DNA from: JAABVY01 sp964627935
GTDB lineage: Bacteria > Zixibacteria > MSB-5A5 > JAABVY01
NCBI GenBank assembly: GCA_964627935.1
Contig: CAZVLB010000001.1
Span: forward strand, 328,234 to 392,233
Reading direction: 5' to 3'
DNA length: 64,000 nucleotides
Every line of letters starts with the position of its first letter. Within the stretch, counting starts at the first letter, position 1. The notes beneath the pieces were generated by a model. The model was not told the DNA's origin. It ran no database searches and saw nothing but the letters and a program-made list of their open reading frames with translations. The position numbers and the translations under genes are program-made. Below, piece after piece: positions 16,843 to 25,351 of this stretch.

Positions 16843-17237
16843 TGTTTCCGGCAAGAATATGGAGAGAAAGGCCGCAGAGATATCGTCTCGAGGCGGTCAA
16901 GAATAAAGCCACCGGCGAGGTCTATTTCCCGCCCCGCGTGGTAGACAGAGACGGCAAGAAGTTCGAAGCCGAAAATTATATCCTTCCCAGCGAAGGAAAG
17001 ATTCATACCTATACAATCATCGAGGTTCCTCCCAGCCAGTTCAAAGATGAGGCTCCCTATGTTGTCGGTATAGTCGAGCTTTCCGATGGTACTAAGCTGA
17101 CCTGCCAGATCACCGATCTGGCCGACAAAAGCTGGCTTGGCATCGGCAAGAAAGTTCGCCTGGAATTCAGAAGAGTCCAGACCGACAGCCATCATGGAGT
17201 ATTGTCTTACGGCTATAAAGCCGTGCCGGCGGAGTAA
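16842..17237 (+). CDS. DUF35-type OB-fold scaffold protein lacking zinc-ribbon cysteines
   Basis: A 131-residue protein matching the DUF35 family that bridges thiolase and HMG-CoA synthase. The N-terminal helix with RYRLEAVKN, the YFPPR motif, and the C-terminal OB-fold (YTIIEVPP, YVVGIVELSDG, LTCQITDL, VRLEFRRV) are all present. Family members normally carry two CxxC knuckles around YFPPR forming a rubredoxin-like zinc site. Here those positions are filled by other residues (KATGE before and DRDGK after), so no Cys pair remains; the only Cys is in the OB-fold. The ATG overlaps the thiolase stop (TAATG). It is likely a structural partner that has dispensed with zinc. Confidence 0.8.
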   Translation: MFPARIWRERPQRYRLEAVKNKATGEVYFPPRVVDRDGKKFEAENYILPSEGKIHTYTIIEVPPSQFKDEAPYVVGIVELSDGTKLTCQITDLADKSWLGIGKKVRLEFRRVQTDSHHGVLSYGYKAVPAE

Positions 17238-17239
17238 CG

Positions 17240-18850
17240 ATGTATTCACGAATTGAATCGAAGATCGACACATCCTCGGCGGACTTCAAAAAAAATCGGG
17301 AGGAAAACCTAAAACTCAGAGATGGGTTTTTAGAGAAACTGGAAGTCATCAAAAAGGGCGGACCGGATTACATGGTCGAGCGCCACAAGAAACGTGGCAA
17401 GATGACCGCGCGTGAACGTCTGGCCGCTCTCTTCGACAAGAATACGCCGTTTCTGGAATTATCGCCCCTGGCGGCATATGACATGTACGAAAATGAAGCC
17501 CCCTCGGCCGGGATGATCACCGGTATCGGTGTTGTCCGCGGCCGTGAGGTGCTGGTTATCGCCAATGATGCCACAGTCAAGGGCGGAACATATTTTCCCA
17601 TGACAATCAAGAAGCACGTGCGTGCCCAGCAGGTTGCCATGGAAAATCACCTGCCCTGTGTCTACCTGGTGGATTCCGGAGGAATCTTCCTGCCCCATCA
17701 AAGCGGGACATTCCCGGACCAGGGACATTTCGGACGGATTTTCTACAATCAGTCTGTCATGTCGGCCATGAGCATTCCACAGATTTCGGTGGTCATGGGT
17801 TCATGCACCGCCGGTGGTGCCTATGTGCCCGCTTTGTGCGATGAGACTGTCATTGTCAAGAAGCAGGGTACGATCTTTATCGGCGGCCCGCCTCTGGTGA
17901 AAGCCGCAACCGGTGAATCGGTAACCGATGAGGAATTGGGTGGCGCGGATGTACACTGCCGTATTTCAGGCGTGGCCGATCATTATGCGCAAAACGACCA
18001 GCATGCGATTGAAATCACACGTTCGGTTGTGGAATCGCTGGATCATCCGGCCAAATTCAAACTCAATCGTATCGAACCTGAGGATCCTTATTATGATCCT
18101 GAGGAACTCTATGGCGTAGTGCCTGCCAACCTGCGCAAGCCCTATGATATTCGCGAAGCTATAGCACGAATTGTTGACGGCTCGAGATTCCAGGAATTCA
18201 AAGAATTATACGGCCAGACACTGGTGACCGGCTTCGCGCGAATTATGGGCTATCCGGTTGGCATAATCGGCAATAATGGTGTGCTTTTCTCGGAGAGTTC
18301 TGTCAAGGGAGCACATTTTATCGAGCTCTGCACCGAACGCCAGATTCCGCTTATCTTCCTGCAGAATATCAGCGGATTTATTGTCGGCAAGCAGTATGAG
18401 CATGGCGGCATTGCCAAAGACGGCGCCAAGATGGTGCATGCTGTGGCCAATGCCAAAGTGCCCAAGTTCACCGTTGTAATCGGTGGTTCATACGGCGCCG
18501 GTAACTATGCCATGTGCGGACGTGGCTATTTCCCGCGTCTGATGTGGATGTGGCCGAATGCCAAGATCTGTGTCATGGGTGGTGAACAGGCTGCCGATGT
18601 GCTCTGGACCGTCAAGAAACGTCAGCTCGAGAAAAAGGGCGTGAAAATCACCGGGGATATGGAGCGGGAATTCAAGAAGCCGACACTGGAACGCTACGAA
18701 TTCGAATCGACGCCATATTATTCCGGGGCGAGGCTCTGGGATGACGGCATGATCGATCCGGTCGAGACGCGCAGGATGCTGGCGCTGGGTATTTCCATGT
18801 CGCTCAATGCCGATGTGCCCAAGACCAAGTACGGTGTATTCAGGATGTAG
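17240..18850 (+). CDS. mccB: Methylcrotonyl-CoA carboxylase, carboxyltransferase subunit
   Basis: A 536-residue biotin-dependent carboxyltransferase. It shows strong residue-by-residue similarity to the methylcrotonyl-CoA type from memory: RGKMTARERL, FLELSPLAAYDMY, IANDATVKGGTYFP, YLVDSGGIFLPHQ, GSCTAGGAYVPA, FLQNISGF and GGSYGAGNY, ending in YGVFRM like the human and bacterial beta subunits. It transfers CO2 from carboxybiotin to 3-methylcrotonyl-CoA. It starts two bases after the DUF35 gene. Partner subunits are encoded downstream (biotin carboxylase at 19664, biotin carrier at 21168). Substrate assignment rests on sequence likeness and on the methylglutaconyl-CoA hydratase next door; geranyl-CoA is a weaker alternative. 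Confidence 0.88.
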   Translation: MYSRIESKIDTSSADFKKNREENLKLRDGFLEKLEVIKKGGPDYMVERHKKRGKMTARERLAALFDKNTPFLELSPLAAYDMYENEAPSAGMITGIGVVRGREVLVIANDATVKGGTYFPMTIKKHVRAQQVAMENHLPCVYLVDSGGIFLPHQSGTFPDQGHFGRIFYNQSVMSAMSIPQISVVMGSCTAGGAYVPALCDETVIVKKQGTIFIGGPPLVKAATGESVTDEELGGADVHCRISGVADHYAQNDQHAIEITRSVVESLDHPAKFKLNRIEPEDPYYDPEELYGVVPANLRKPYDIREAIARIVDGSRFQEFKELYGQTLVTGFARIMGYPVGIIGNNGVLFSESSVKGAHFIELCTERQIPLIFLQNISGFIVGKQYEHGGIAKDGAKMVHAVANAKVPKFTVVIGGSYGAGNYAMCGRGYFPRLMWMWPNAKICVMGGEQAADVLWTVKKRQLEKKGVKITGDMEREFKKPTLERYEFESTPYYSGARLWDDGMIDPVETRRMLALGISMSLNADVPKTKYGVFRM

Positions 18851-18867
18851 CCGGGAAGGATTATCCG

Positions 18868-19653
18868 ATGGCTGACTATGAAACCATTAAATACAATAAG
18901 GACGGCAATGTTGCACGGATAACGTTCTGCCGTCCCAAAATCCATAACGCCTTCAATTCGACTATGATCCGTGAGCTTTATGATCTCTTCAGCAAGATGA
19001 GAGATGATAATGACATCCGGGTTGTGGTCATAACCGGCGAGGGCAAGTCCTATTGCGCCGGGGCCGATTTGAACTGGATGCGCGATGTGGTCAGGTATTC
19101 CTATGAACAGAATCTCAAGGAATCGCTGGAACTGGCCATGCTCTTCCGCACAATCTATGAATTCCCGCGCCCGGTGATCGGGCGAATCAATGGTGCCGCT
19201 ATCGGTGGCGGGACGGGATTCGTGGCTGTAACGGATATTGCAATTGCGGCCGAATCGGCAGTGTTTTCATTTTCGGAGGTCAAGATCGGCGTGGTGCCGG
19301 CCTGTATTTCGCCCTATGTGGTCAAACGCGTGGGCGAGGGCCGTGCCCGTGAATTCTTCCTGACCGGCGAACGGCTGACCGCGCAACGCGCATTGGATTC
19401 GGGCCTGGTCAATCGTATGGTGCCGGATGATAAGCTGGATGACGAGGTAGAGGCCATGGTCAAACAGCTGTTATCTTCCGGGCCGGATGCCCTGGCTATG
19501 TGCAAGGAACTTTTGGCAACCATAGCCGACCAGAATATCGGCGAATTCGAAAAATATACCGCCGAGGTGATCGCGACATTGCGCAAATCAGATGAGGGAC
19601 AGGAGGGTATGGACGCTTTTCTGAACAAACGCAAACCGAATTGGGTGGAGTAG
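18868..19653 (+). CDS. liuC: Methylglutaconyl-CoA hydratase (enoyl-CoA hydratase family)
   Basis: A 261-residue crotonase-fold enzyme. The CAGADLNWM motif (near residue 70), the INGAAIGGGTG oxyanion loop and SEVKIGVVPACISPYVV are characteristic of methylglutaconyl-CoA hydratases (AUH/LiuC) rather than general enoyl-CoA hydratases. It interconverts 3-methylglutaconyl-CoA and HMG-CoA, the step between the carboxylase and the HMG-CoA synthase encoded in the same operon. It lies 17 bases after mccB and 10 bases before the biotin carboxylase gene. The Glu residues expected in the two catalytic loops are compatible, though I cannot confirm the geometry. Confidence 0.85.
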   Translation: MADYETIKYNKDGNVARITFCRPKIHNAFNSTMIRELYDLFSKMRDDNDIRVVVITGEGKSYCAGADLNWMRDVVRYSYEQNLKESLELAMLFRTIYEFPRPVIGRINGAAIGGGTGFVAVTDIAIAAESAVFSFSEVKIGVVPACISPYVVKRVGEGRAREFFLTGERLTAQRALDSGLVNRMVPDDKLDDEVEAMVKQLLSSGPDALAMCKELLATIADQNIGEFEKYTAEVIATLRKSDEGQEGMDAFLNKRKPNWVE

Positions 19654-19663
19654 ATAATCAAAC

Positions 19664-21166
19664 ATGTTTAAAAAAATACTGGTCGCCAACCGCGGAGAAA
19701 TCGCCTGCCGGATCATCCAGGCGGCCTCTGAAATGAATATTCCCACGCTGGCGGTTTATTCTGAAGCGGATGAGAAAGCTCTGCATGTGCTCAGGGCCGA
19801 CGAAGCCGCGCTCCTGGGACCGCCGTCGCCGCTTGAAAGCTACCTGAATATTGATCGCTTGATTGAAGTCGCGAAGGAATTTGGCTCCGATGCGATTCAT
19901 CCCGGCTACGGTTTCCTGGCCGAAAATCATAATTTTGCCAGGCAGTGCGAAGATGAAGGGATTACCTTTATCGGCTCGCATTCGGAATCGATTCGCGCAA
20001 TGGGCAACAAGGTCGAGGCGCGTCAGATGATGATCAACTCCGGTGTGCCCGTGATACCGGGCATGGAGGGTTCAGCCGAGGATGTCGAGCTGTTCAAGAA
20101 AGAGGCCGAACGGGTTGGCTATCCGGTGCTTCTGAAAGCCGCCGCAGGTGGCGGTGGTAAAGGCATGCGGGTTGTCCATGATCCGGATAATATCGAGGAT
20201 GCCCTGCATGGCGCCATGCGCGAGGCCAAATCGGCTTTTGGCGATGATTCGGTCTATCTCGAAAAATATATTCAGGAACCGCGTCATATCGAGTTCCAGG
20301 TATTCGGCGATAAGCACGGAAACTATATTCATCTGTTCGAACGCGAGTGTTCGATCCAGCGCCGTCACCAGAAAATAATCGAGGAAACACCCTCGGTGGC
20401 GGTTGATGATCTGTTGCGTACCAAGATGGGTGAGGCGGCTGTGCAGGTTGCCCGCGCATGTGAGTATACCAATGCCGGTACGGTCGAATTTTTGCTGGAT
20501 AAGGACAAGAATTTTTATTTCCTGGAAATGAACACGCGCATACAGGTTGAACACCCGATCACTGAAATGGTAGTCGGTGTGGACCTGGTCAAGGAACAGA
20601 TTCGTGTCGCGTCGGGCGAACCATTGTCTATCGGGCAGGGTGATGTCGAGCAGCGCGGGCATGCAATCGAATGCAGGGTATATGCCGAGGATGCCGAGAA
20701 TAAATTCCTGCCGTCATCGGGCAAACTGCTCTTCCATCGTGAACCGCGCGGGCCATTTATCCGCGTCGATACGGGCGTCTATTCCGGGGTTGATGTAACC
20801 GTTTACTATGATCCGATTCTATCCAAGCTGGTTGTCTGGGGTGAAAACAGGGCCGATGCGATCGAGCGAATGAAGAAGGCCCTGGATAATTATATCGTGT
20901 TGGGAGTCAAGACATCCATCCATTATCTTAAAGCGATACTTGAACACAGGGAATTCATCGAGGGCCGCACCTACACTGATTTCATCGATACCAATATGAA
21001 AGATTGGGTCCCGCCGGAATTATCTGATGATAACAAAAAGATAGTTCTCCTGGCGGCCGCAGTGAACGAGATGAACAGGAAGCCGGAATACGCCGAGGGC
21101 GGTCCGCAGGAGATGCCATCGCCATGGCAAACCATTGGCAAATGGGAAATTGGGATGGGAGGTTAA
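19664..21166 (+). CDS. Biotin carboxylase subunit
   Basis: A 500-residue ATP-grasp enzyme: KILVANRGEIACRII at the N terminus, the glycine-rich ATP loop KAAAGGGGKGMRVV near residue 165, the ERECSIQRRHQK bicarbonate/biotin region and EMNTRIQVEHP (catalytic Glu/Arg) near residue 290. It carboxylates biotin using ATP and bicarbonate. In many leucine-degrading bacteria this domain is fused to the biotin carrier, but here it stops about 50 residues after the catalytic core and the carrier is a separate gene starting one base later. It probably supplies the methylcrotonyl-CoA carboxylase; service to another carboxylase, such as acetyl- or propionyl-CoA carboxylase, cannot be excluded. Confidence 0.88.
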   Translation: MFKKILVANRGEIACRIIQAASEMNIPTLAVYSEADEKALHVLRADEAALLGPPSPLESYLNIDRLIEVAKEFGSDAIHPGYGFLAENHNFARQCEDEGITFIGSHSESIRAMGNKVEARQMMINSGVPVIPGMEGSAEDVELFKKEAERVGYPVLLKAAAGGGGKGMRVVHDPDNIEDALHGAMREAKSAFGDDSVYLEKYIQEPRHIEFQVFGDKHGNYIHLFERECSIQRRHQKIIEETPSVAVDDLLRTKMGEAAVQVARACEYTNAGTVEFLLDKDKNFYFLEMNTRIQVEHPITEMVVGVDLVKEQIRVASGEPLSIGQGDVEQRGHAIECRVYAEDAENKFLPSSGKLLFHREPRGPFIRVDTGVYSGVDVTVYYDPILSKLVVWGENRADAIERMKKALDNYIVLGVKTSIHYLKAILEHREFIEGRTYTDFIDTNMKDWVPPELSDDNKKIVLLAAAVNEMNRKPEYAEGGPQEMPSPWQTIGKWEIGMGG

Positions 21167-21167
21167 A

Positions 21168-21677
21168 GTGGATTATGAACTTGTTTTAGATGGTCAGGAA
21201 TACTTCGTTTCGATTTCCAAAGGCAAGAACGGCTATACAGCCAAAATCGGCGATGAGGAATTTTCGTTCGAGCAAATAGATTTTGAAACCGCCTGCTTAA
21301 AGTTAAATGTTAACGGTGTGCCCAAAACCGTATATGTGGCAGGTGAAAATGAAAAGTGCTACGTTCATGTCGACGGGCTCGTGCATACGCTCGAAATCCC
21401 CTCGGAGGAATCATCGGCAGGCGCCGGATCATCGGATTTAATTGTCGATGGCAAACAACTGGTGGTCGCGCCTATGCCGGGCAAGATTGTCGATATTCCG
21501 GTCAAGGTCGGGCAGGCGGTCAAGGAAAAAGATATTCTCTGCGTGGTCGAGGCGATGAAGATGGAAAACGAAATCCGCTGCATGGTCAAGGGTGTGGTCA
21601 AGGAAATCGGCTACAAGGCCGGTGACCTGGTCGGCACCGAGGAAACGATCCTGATAGTCGAGGCGGCCGAGGAATAG
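21168..21677 (+). CDS. Biotin carboxyl carrier protein
   Basis: A 169-residue protein. The start is GTG at 21168, fixed by GGGAGG at 21157-21162; the frame further upstream overlaps the biotin carboxylase gene without a ribosome site. The N-terminal 80 residues form a beta-rich domain of the type that binds the other subunits. A short Ser/Ala/Gly linker (SSAGAGSSD) follows, then a biotinyl domain with VAPMPGKI and the biotinylation site CVVEAMKMENE. It is the last gene of the operon and is followed by a terminator. The separate carrier is unusual next to a methylcrotonyl-type carboxylase, which normally has it fused. Confidence 0.88.
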   Translation: MDYELVLDGQEYFVSISKGKNGYTAKIGDEEFSFEQIDFETACLKLNVNGVPKTVYVAGENEKCYVHVDGLVHTLEIPSEESSAGAGSSDLIVDGKQLVVAPMPGKIVDIPVKVGQAVKEKDILCVVEAMKMENEIRCMVKGVVKEIGYKAGDLVGTEETILIVEAAEE

Positions 21678-21711
21678 ACTTTTTCTGCATATGTGGCCCT
21701 TCAAAATTTTC

Positions 21712-21744
21712 AACCCACCGTTCCATGATGGTGGGTTTTGTTTT
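21712..21744 (+). terminator. Intrinsic terminator of the carboxylase operon
   Basis: AACCCACC (21712-21719) pairs with GGTGGGTT (21730-21737), followed by T-rich sequence. Confidence 0.85.
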
Positions 21745-21999
21745 GTACGTTATTATGGACCGCGTCAGTTCACCGTTCCGATAAATCGGGACTAAGGAAC
21801 TGATGCAACACCGGTAGCATTTGCATCGATGAATAGGGATCGGGATAAAGATAACCAAAATGTTGTAATTGCAGGCGCTGGGTGGCCGGCTCAAACTTTG
21901 TTTGGGCCGGATAGAAACGCAAAATATGCCTATATCATCCAAACCTCGACTTGAATACCATACCTCTTTAGTATACATAATCTTATTGCCCGAAATGAT

Positions 22000-22028
22000 T
22001 TGCCCGCAGGCGTGATATTTATTATATT
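22000..22028 (+). promoter_or_regulatory. Candidate promoter of the second acyl-CoA operon
   Basis: TTGCCC (22000-22005), 17 bases, TATATT (22023-22028). It would give a leader of about 90 bases before the thiolase gene. Confidence 0.45.
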
Positions 22029-22123
22029 TGAGAATTGTTTCACAAGATAGAGGCCTTCCATCCGGGAGGGAATACCTGTAAATAGTAGTATTTATCAATA
22101 AATCTGGACTCACGGAGGAATAG

Positions 22124-23314
22124 ATGGATTATCCTGAAGCTTATATTGTTGCCGGATGCCGTTCCGCTATCGGTATTCTGCACAGTCATCTTTCCGCATT
22201 TTCAGCGCCACAGCTGGGCGCATTTGCTATCAAAGAAGTGGTAAAAAGAGCCGGTATCGATCCCGCCACAGTTGACGAGGTCATTATGGGCCAGGTGGTG
22301 CAGGGCGGATCGGGCCAGGCCCCGGGCCGTCAGGCCGCAATCCATGGCGGAGTACCGCCCGAGGTCCCGGCTGTGACAATCAACAAGGTCTGCGGATCAG
22401 GGCTAAAGGCCGTTATGATGGCCGCCTCGCAAATCAAAGCCGGCGATGGCCATTGTTTCATCTGCGGCGGTATGGAAAGCATGTCCAATGCCCCCAATAT
22501 CCTGCCCGCCAAGGCCAAGCGCGGATTTAAGTTCGGCAATCAGCAGTTGATTGATATTATGATCACAGATGGCCTGTGGGACTCATTCAATAACTTCCAC
22601 ATGGGCAATGCCGCCGAATATACTGCCGAAAAAGCCGGTATCACGCGTGAGATGCAGGATGAGTTTGCGCATAATTCTCATCAGAAAGCGCTCAAGGCCT
22701 GGGATGAGGGCAAATTCGACGCTGAAGTTTTCCCGATCGAGATTCCCCAGCGCAAGGGTGATCCGGTTGTGTTCAACAAAGATGAAAATCCGCGTGTGAC
22801 CACACCGGAAAAGCTGGGCTTTCTCAAGCCGGCCTTTGTCAAAGAAGGAACGGTAACGGCAGGTAACGCCCCGGGTCTGAATGATGGCTCAGCGGCAGTG
22901 ATAGTATGTTCGAAGGAATATATCGACAAGCATAACCTGACACCAATTTGCAAAATCACGGCCTATGATTCGGCCAGCCTCGACCCCAAAGAACTTTTCT
23001 TTACACCGATTTATGCCGTGCGCAAGGTCATGAAGAAACTGGGTACCGATGATGTCAATTTCTTCGATCTGATCGAAGCCAATGAGGCCTTCAGCGCACA
23101 GGCCTTAGCCGATGGCAAAGAACTCGGCTGGGACTGGGATCGTGTCAATGTCCATGGCGGCGCGGTGGCGCTGGGTCATCCGATCGGAGCATCGGGCGCA
23201 CGTGTGCTGGTGACTCTGATGAATGCGCTCAAGGATCGCGGCAAGAAGACCGGTATCGCCACGCTCTGCCTTGGCGGCGGATCTGCGGTGGCCCTTTCAA
23301 TCGAGATGGTATAA
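22124..23314 (+). CDS. Acetyl-CoA acetyltransferase (classical thiolase)
   Basis: A 396-residue thiolase of the AtoB/PhaA type. Nucleophile Cys lies in NKVCGSGLKAVM (about residue 90), the GQVVQGGSGQAPGRQA region is present, His lies in NVHGGAVALGHPIGASG, and the second Cys in LCLGGGSAVAL near the C terminus. The last loop reads CLGGGS where CGGGGQ is more usual, a mild variation. It interconverts two acetyl-CoA with acetoacetyl-CoA, or cleaves longer 3-ketoacyl-CoA. The start follows GGAGGAATAG. It opens a four-gene operon with a 3-hydroxyacyl-CoA dehydrogenase and two acyl-CoA dehydrogenases, consistent with short-chain beta-oxidation. Confidence 0.88.
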   Translation: MDYPEAYIVAGCRSAIGILHSHLSAFSAPQLGAFAIKEVVKRAGIDPATVDEVIMGQVVQGGSGQAPGRQAAIHGGVPPEVPAVTINKVCGSGLKAVMMAASQIKAGDGHCFICGGMESMSNAPNILPAKAKRGFKFGNQQLIDIMITDGLWDSFNNFHMGNAAEYTAEKAGITREMQDEFAHNSHQKALKAWDEGKFDAEVFPIEIPQRKGDPVVFNKDENPRVTTPEKLGFLKPAFVKEGTVTAGNAPGLNDGSAAVIVCSKEYIDKHNLTPICKITAYDSASLDPKELFFTPIYAVRKVMKKLGTDDVNFFDLIEANEAFSAQALADGKELGWDWDRVNVHGGAVALGHPIGASGARVLVTLMNALKDRGKKTGIATLCLGGGSAVALSIEMV

Positions 23315-23338
23315 GACAACTTACGGGAGGTTTTCGAG

Positions 23339-24193
23339 TTGGATATAACAAAAGTAGTAGTATTTGGCGCGGGCACGATGGGTAATGGCATCGTGCATGT
23401 TTTCTCACAGAACGGATATGACGTTACCATGATAGATACGAAACAGGATTTTCTGGATCGCGGCCTTTCCATGATCAAGAAAAACATGGAGCGCCAGATT
23501 AAAAAAGAGATCATAACCGAAGATCAGATGAATGAATCCCTGGGACGAATCAAAACCTCGGTTTCACCCGAGGATGCTAGGGATGCCGACCTGGTGGTCG
23601 AAGCGATATTTGAAGATCTCGAAACGAAACTTGATCTGTTCAAAAAGCTGGATGCGATCACTCGTGATGAAATCATCCTGGCCTCGAACACGTCATCGCT
23701 GCCGATAACAAAACTGGCCAGCGCCACCAATCGTCCGGACAAAGTGATCGGAATGCACTTCATGAATCCGGTTCCGATGATGAAGCTGATCGAATTGATC
23801 CGCGGTATGGCTACCTCGGATGAAACATTCAATTTCATTTTCGAGCTTTCCAGGAAGCTGGGCAAAACGCCGGTCGAAGTCAACGACTACCCCGGATTTA
23901 TTGCCAACAGGATCCTGATGCCGATGATCAATGAAGCCGCCTTTGCGCTTTTTGAGGGTGTGGGAACGGCAGAGGCGATTGACACTGTTATGAAACTGGG
24001 CATGGCCCATCCAATGGGACCGTTGACACTGGCCGATTTTATCGGGCTGGATGTCTGCCTGGCGATTCTGGAGGTGCTTCATGAGGGATTGGGCGATCCC
24101 AAGTATCGTCCCTGTCCGCTTCTGAAGAAGATGGTTGAAGCCGGATACCTTGGCCGCAAGAGTGGCCGGGGATTCTATGATTACTCCAAATAG
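23339..24193 (+). CDS. 3-hydroxybutyryl-CoA dehydrogenase
   Basis: A 284-residue enzyme, standard length for stand-alone 3-hydroxyacyl-CoA dehydrogenases (Hbd/PaaH). The NAD site VVVFGAGTMGNGIVH is at the N terminus, SNTSSLPIT and the catalytic His in IGMHFMNPVPMM lie near residues 120-142, and the C-terminal domain carries PGFIANRILMPM and GMAHPMGPLTLADFIGLD. It starts with TTG at 23339 after GGGAGG at correct spacing; no ATG is better placed. It oxidises 3-hydroxyacyl-CoA to 3-ketoacyl-CoA for the thiolase encoded 24 bases upstream. Confidence 0.9.
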   Translation: MDITKVVVFGAGTMGNGIVHVFSQNGYDVTMIDTKQDFLDRGLSMIKKNMERQIKKEIITEDQMNESLGRIKTSVSPEDARDADLVVEAIFEDLETKLDLFKKLDAITRDEIILASNTSSLPITKLASATNRPDKVIGMHFMNPVPMMKLIELIRGMATSDETFNFIFELSRKLGKTPVEVNDYPGFIANRILMPMINEAAFALFEGVGTAEAIDTVMKLGMAHPMGPLTLADFIGLDVCLAILEVLHEGLGDPKYRPCPLLKKMVEAGYLGRKSGRGFYDYSK

Positions 24194-24206
24194 ATGAGGA
24201 GTTTAT

Positions 24207-25349
24207 ATGAATTTCGAACTTTCTGAAGATCATATAATGATGCGCGATTTCGGTCGCGAATTCGCGGTCAAACGCCTTGCTCCGATTGCCGAGGAAATGG
24301 ACGCCAAGGGTGAGATGCCCGATGAGATCATGAAAGAGGCCGCGGAACTGGGTTTCTTCGGACTACTGTGTCCTGAACAATATGGCGGCCAGGATGTCGA
24401 CACCCTGAGCTATGCCCTGATTATCGAGGAACTTTCCAGGGCCTGCGCCGGATTTGCGATTACGGTTTCGGTTCATAACTCGCTGGTAATTCCGGCTATT
24501 TTAAATTTTGGAAATGATGAGCTCAAACAGGAATGGCTTCCCAGGTTGGCCTCTGGTGAAATAATCGGCGCCTATTCATTATCGGAGCCCGGTTCCGGTA
24601 CCGATGCCGGTAGCCTGAGTTGCCAGGCTCTGCCGCAGGGTGACGATTTCATCTTCAACGGTACCAAGAGCTGGGTAACCTCGGCCAAGTTCGCCGGTGT
24701 TTTTGTGGTATTTACCCTGACCAATCCCGAAGCCGGCCCCAAGGGTATATCAGCCATTATTGTGCCCGCCGGCCTTGATGGGATGTCACTGGGCGCACCG
24801 GAAAAGAAGATGGGCCTGAAATGTTCCGATACCCGTGAGCTGTCATTTATGGATGCCAGGGTTCCGCAGAAAAACCTCCTGGGCGAACAGGATCATGGAT
24901 TCAAGATCGCGCTTTCGCTTCTGGATAACGGCAGAATCGGAGTCGGTGCCCAGGCGCTGGGAATCGCCGAAGCGGCCTATAAAGAAGCCCTGGAATATTC
25001 CAAAGAACGCAAGCAGTTCGGCAGACCGATTTCAGCATTCCAGGCAATTCAGTTTAAGCTGGCCGACATGGCCACACAGATCGATGCCGCCAGGCTGATG
25101 GTGTATCGTGCCGCGGTTCTGAAAGATTCCGAGGGCCGTCACAGCCGCGAAATTTCCATGGCCAAGTTGTATGCATCAGAGATGGCCAATTATGTCGTCG
25201 ATGAGGCGGTGCAGATTCATGGCGGTTACGGCTATGTCAAGGAATATCCGGTGGAACGGTATTTCCGCGATGCCCGTGTGACAGAGATTTATGAGGGCAC
25301 ATCGGAGGCCCAGAGAGTTGTAATTTCACGCGATATCCTGAAGGATTGA
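24207..25349 (+). CDS. Acyl-CoA dehydrogenase (short-chain type)
   Basis: A 380-residue flavoprotein of the acyl-CoA dehydrogenase family. FAD/substrate loops YSLSEPGSGTDAG and WVTSAKFAG, the RKQFGRPISAFQAIQ helix, QIHGGYGY, and the catalytic-base motif IYEGTSEAQR at the C terminus are present. The Glu of YEGTSE is at the canonical short/medium-chain position. Isovaleryl-CoA dehydrogenases instead have GAGTSE there and use a Glu elsewhere, so this enzyme is more likely a butyryl- or branched-short-chain dehydrogenase. It would pass electrons to an electron-transfer flavoprotein not encoded here. It lies 13 bases after the preceding gene. Confidence 0.85.
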   Translation: MNFELSEDHIMMRDFGREFAVKRLAPIAEEMDAKGEMPDEIMKEAAELGFFGLLCPEQYGGQDVDTLSYALIIEELSRACAGFAITVSVHNSLVIPAILNFGNDELKQEWLPRLASGEIIGAYSLSEPGSGTDAGSLSCQALPQGDDFIFNGTKSWVTSAKFAGVFVVFTLTNPEAGPKGISAIIVPAGLDGMSLGAPEKKMGLKCSDTRELSFMDARVPQKNLLGEQDHGFKIALSLLDNGRIGVGAQALGIAEAAYKEALEYSKERKQFGRPISAFQAIQFKLADMATQIDAARLMVYRAAVLKDSEGRHSREISMAKLYASEMANYVVDEAVQIHGGYGYVKEYPVERYFRDARVTEIYEGTSEAQRVVISRDILKD

Positions 25350-25351
25350 TT

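Larger units (their letters stand above)
21678..22123. other. 446-bp non-coding gap between the two acyl-CoA operons
   Basis: It contains the terminator at 21712-21744 and a candidate promoter at 22000-22028. The remainder carries no convincing gene: the long minus-strand frame over 21598-22113 runs antisense into the biotin carrier gene, lacks a ribosome site and has an un-protein-like composition. No riboswitch pattern is recognisable. Confidence 0.55.

Noticed and set aside
20072..20662. 196-codon frame on the minus strand
   Set aside because: It is antisense to the ATP-grasp core of biotin carboxylase.
21598..22113. 171-codon frame on the minus strand
   Set aside because: It runs over the terminator and antisense into the biotin carrier gene; no ribosome site and unusual composition.
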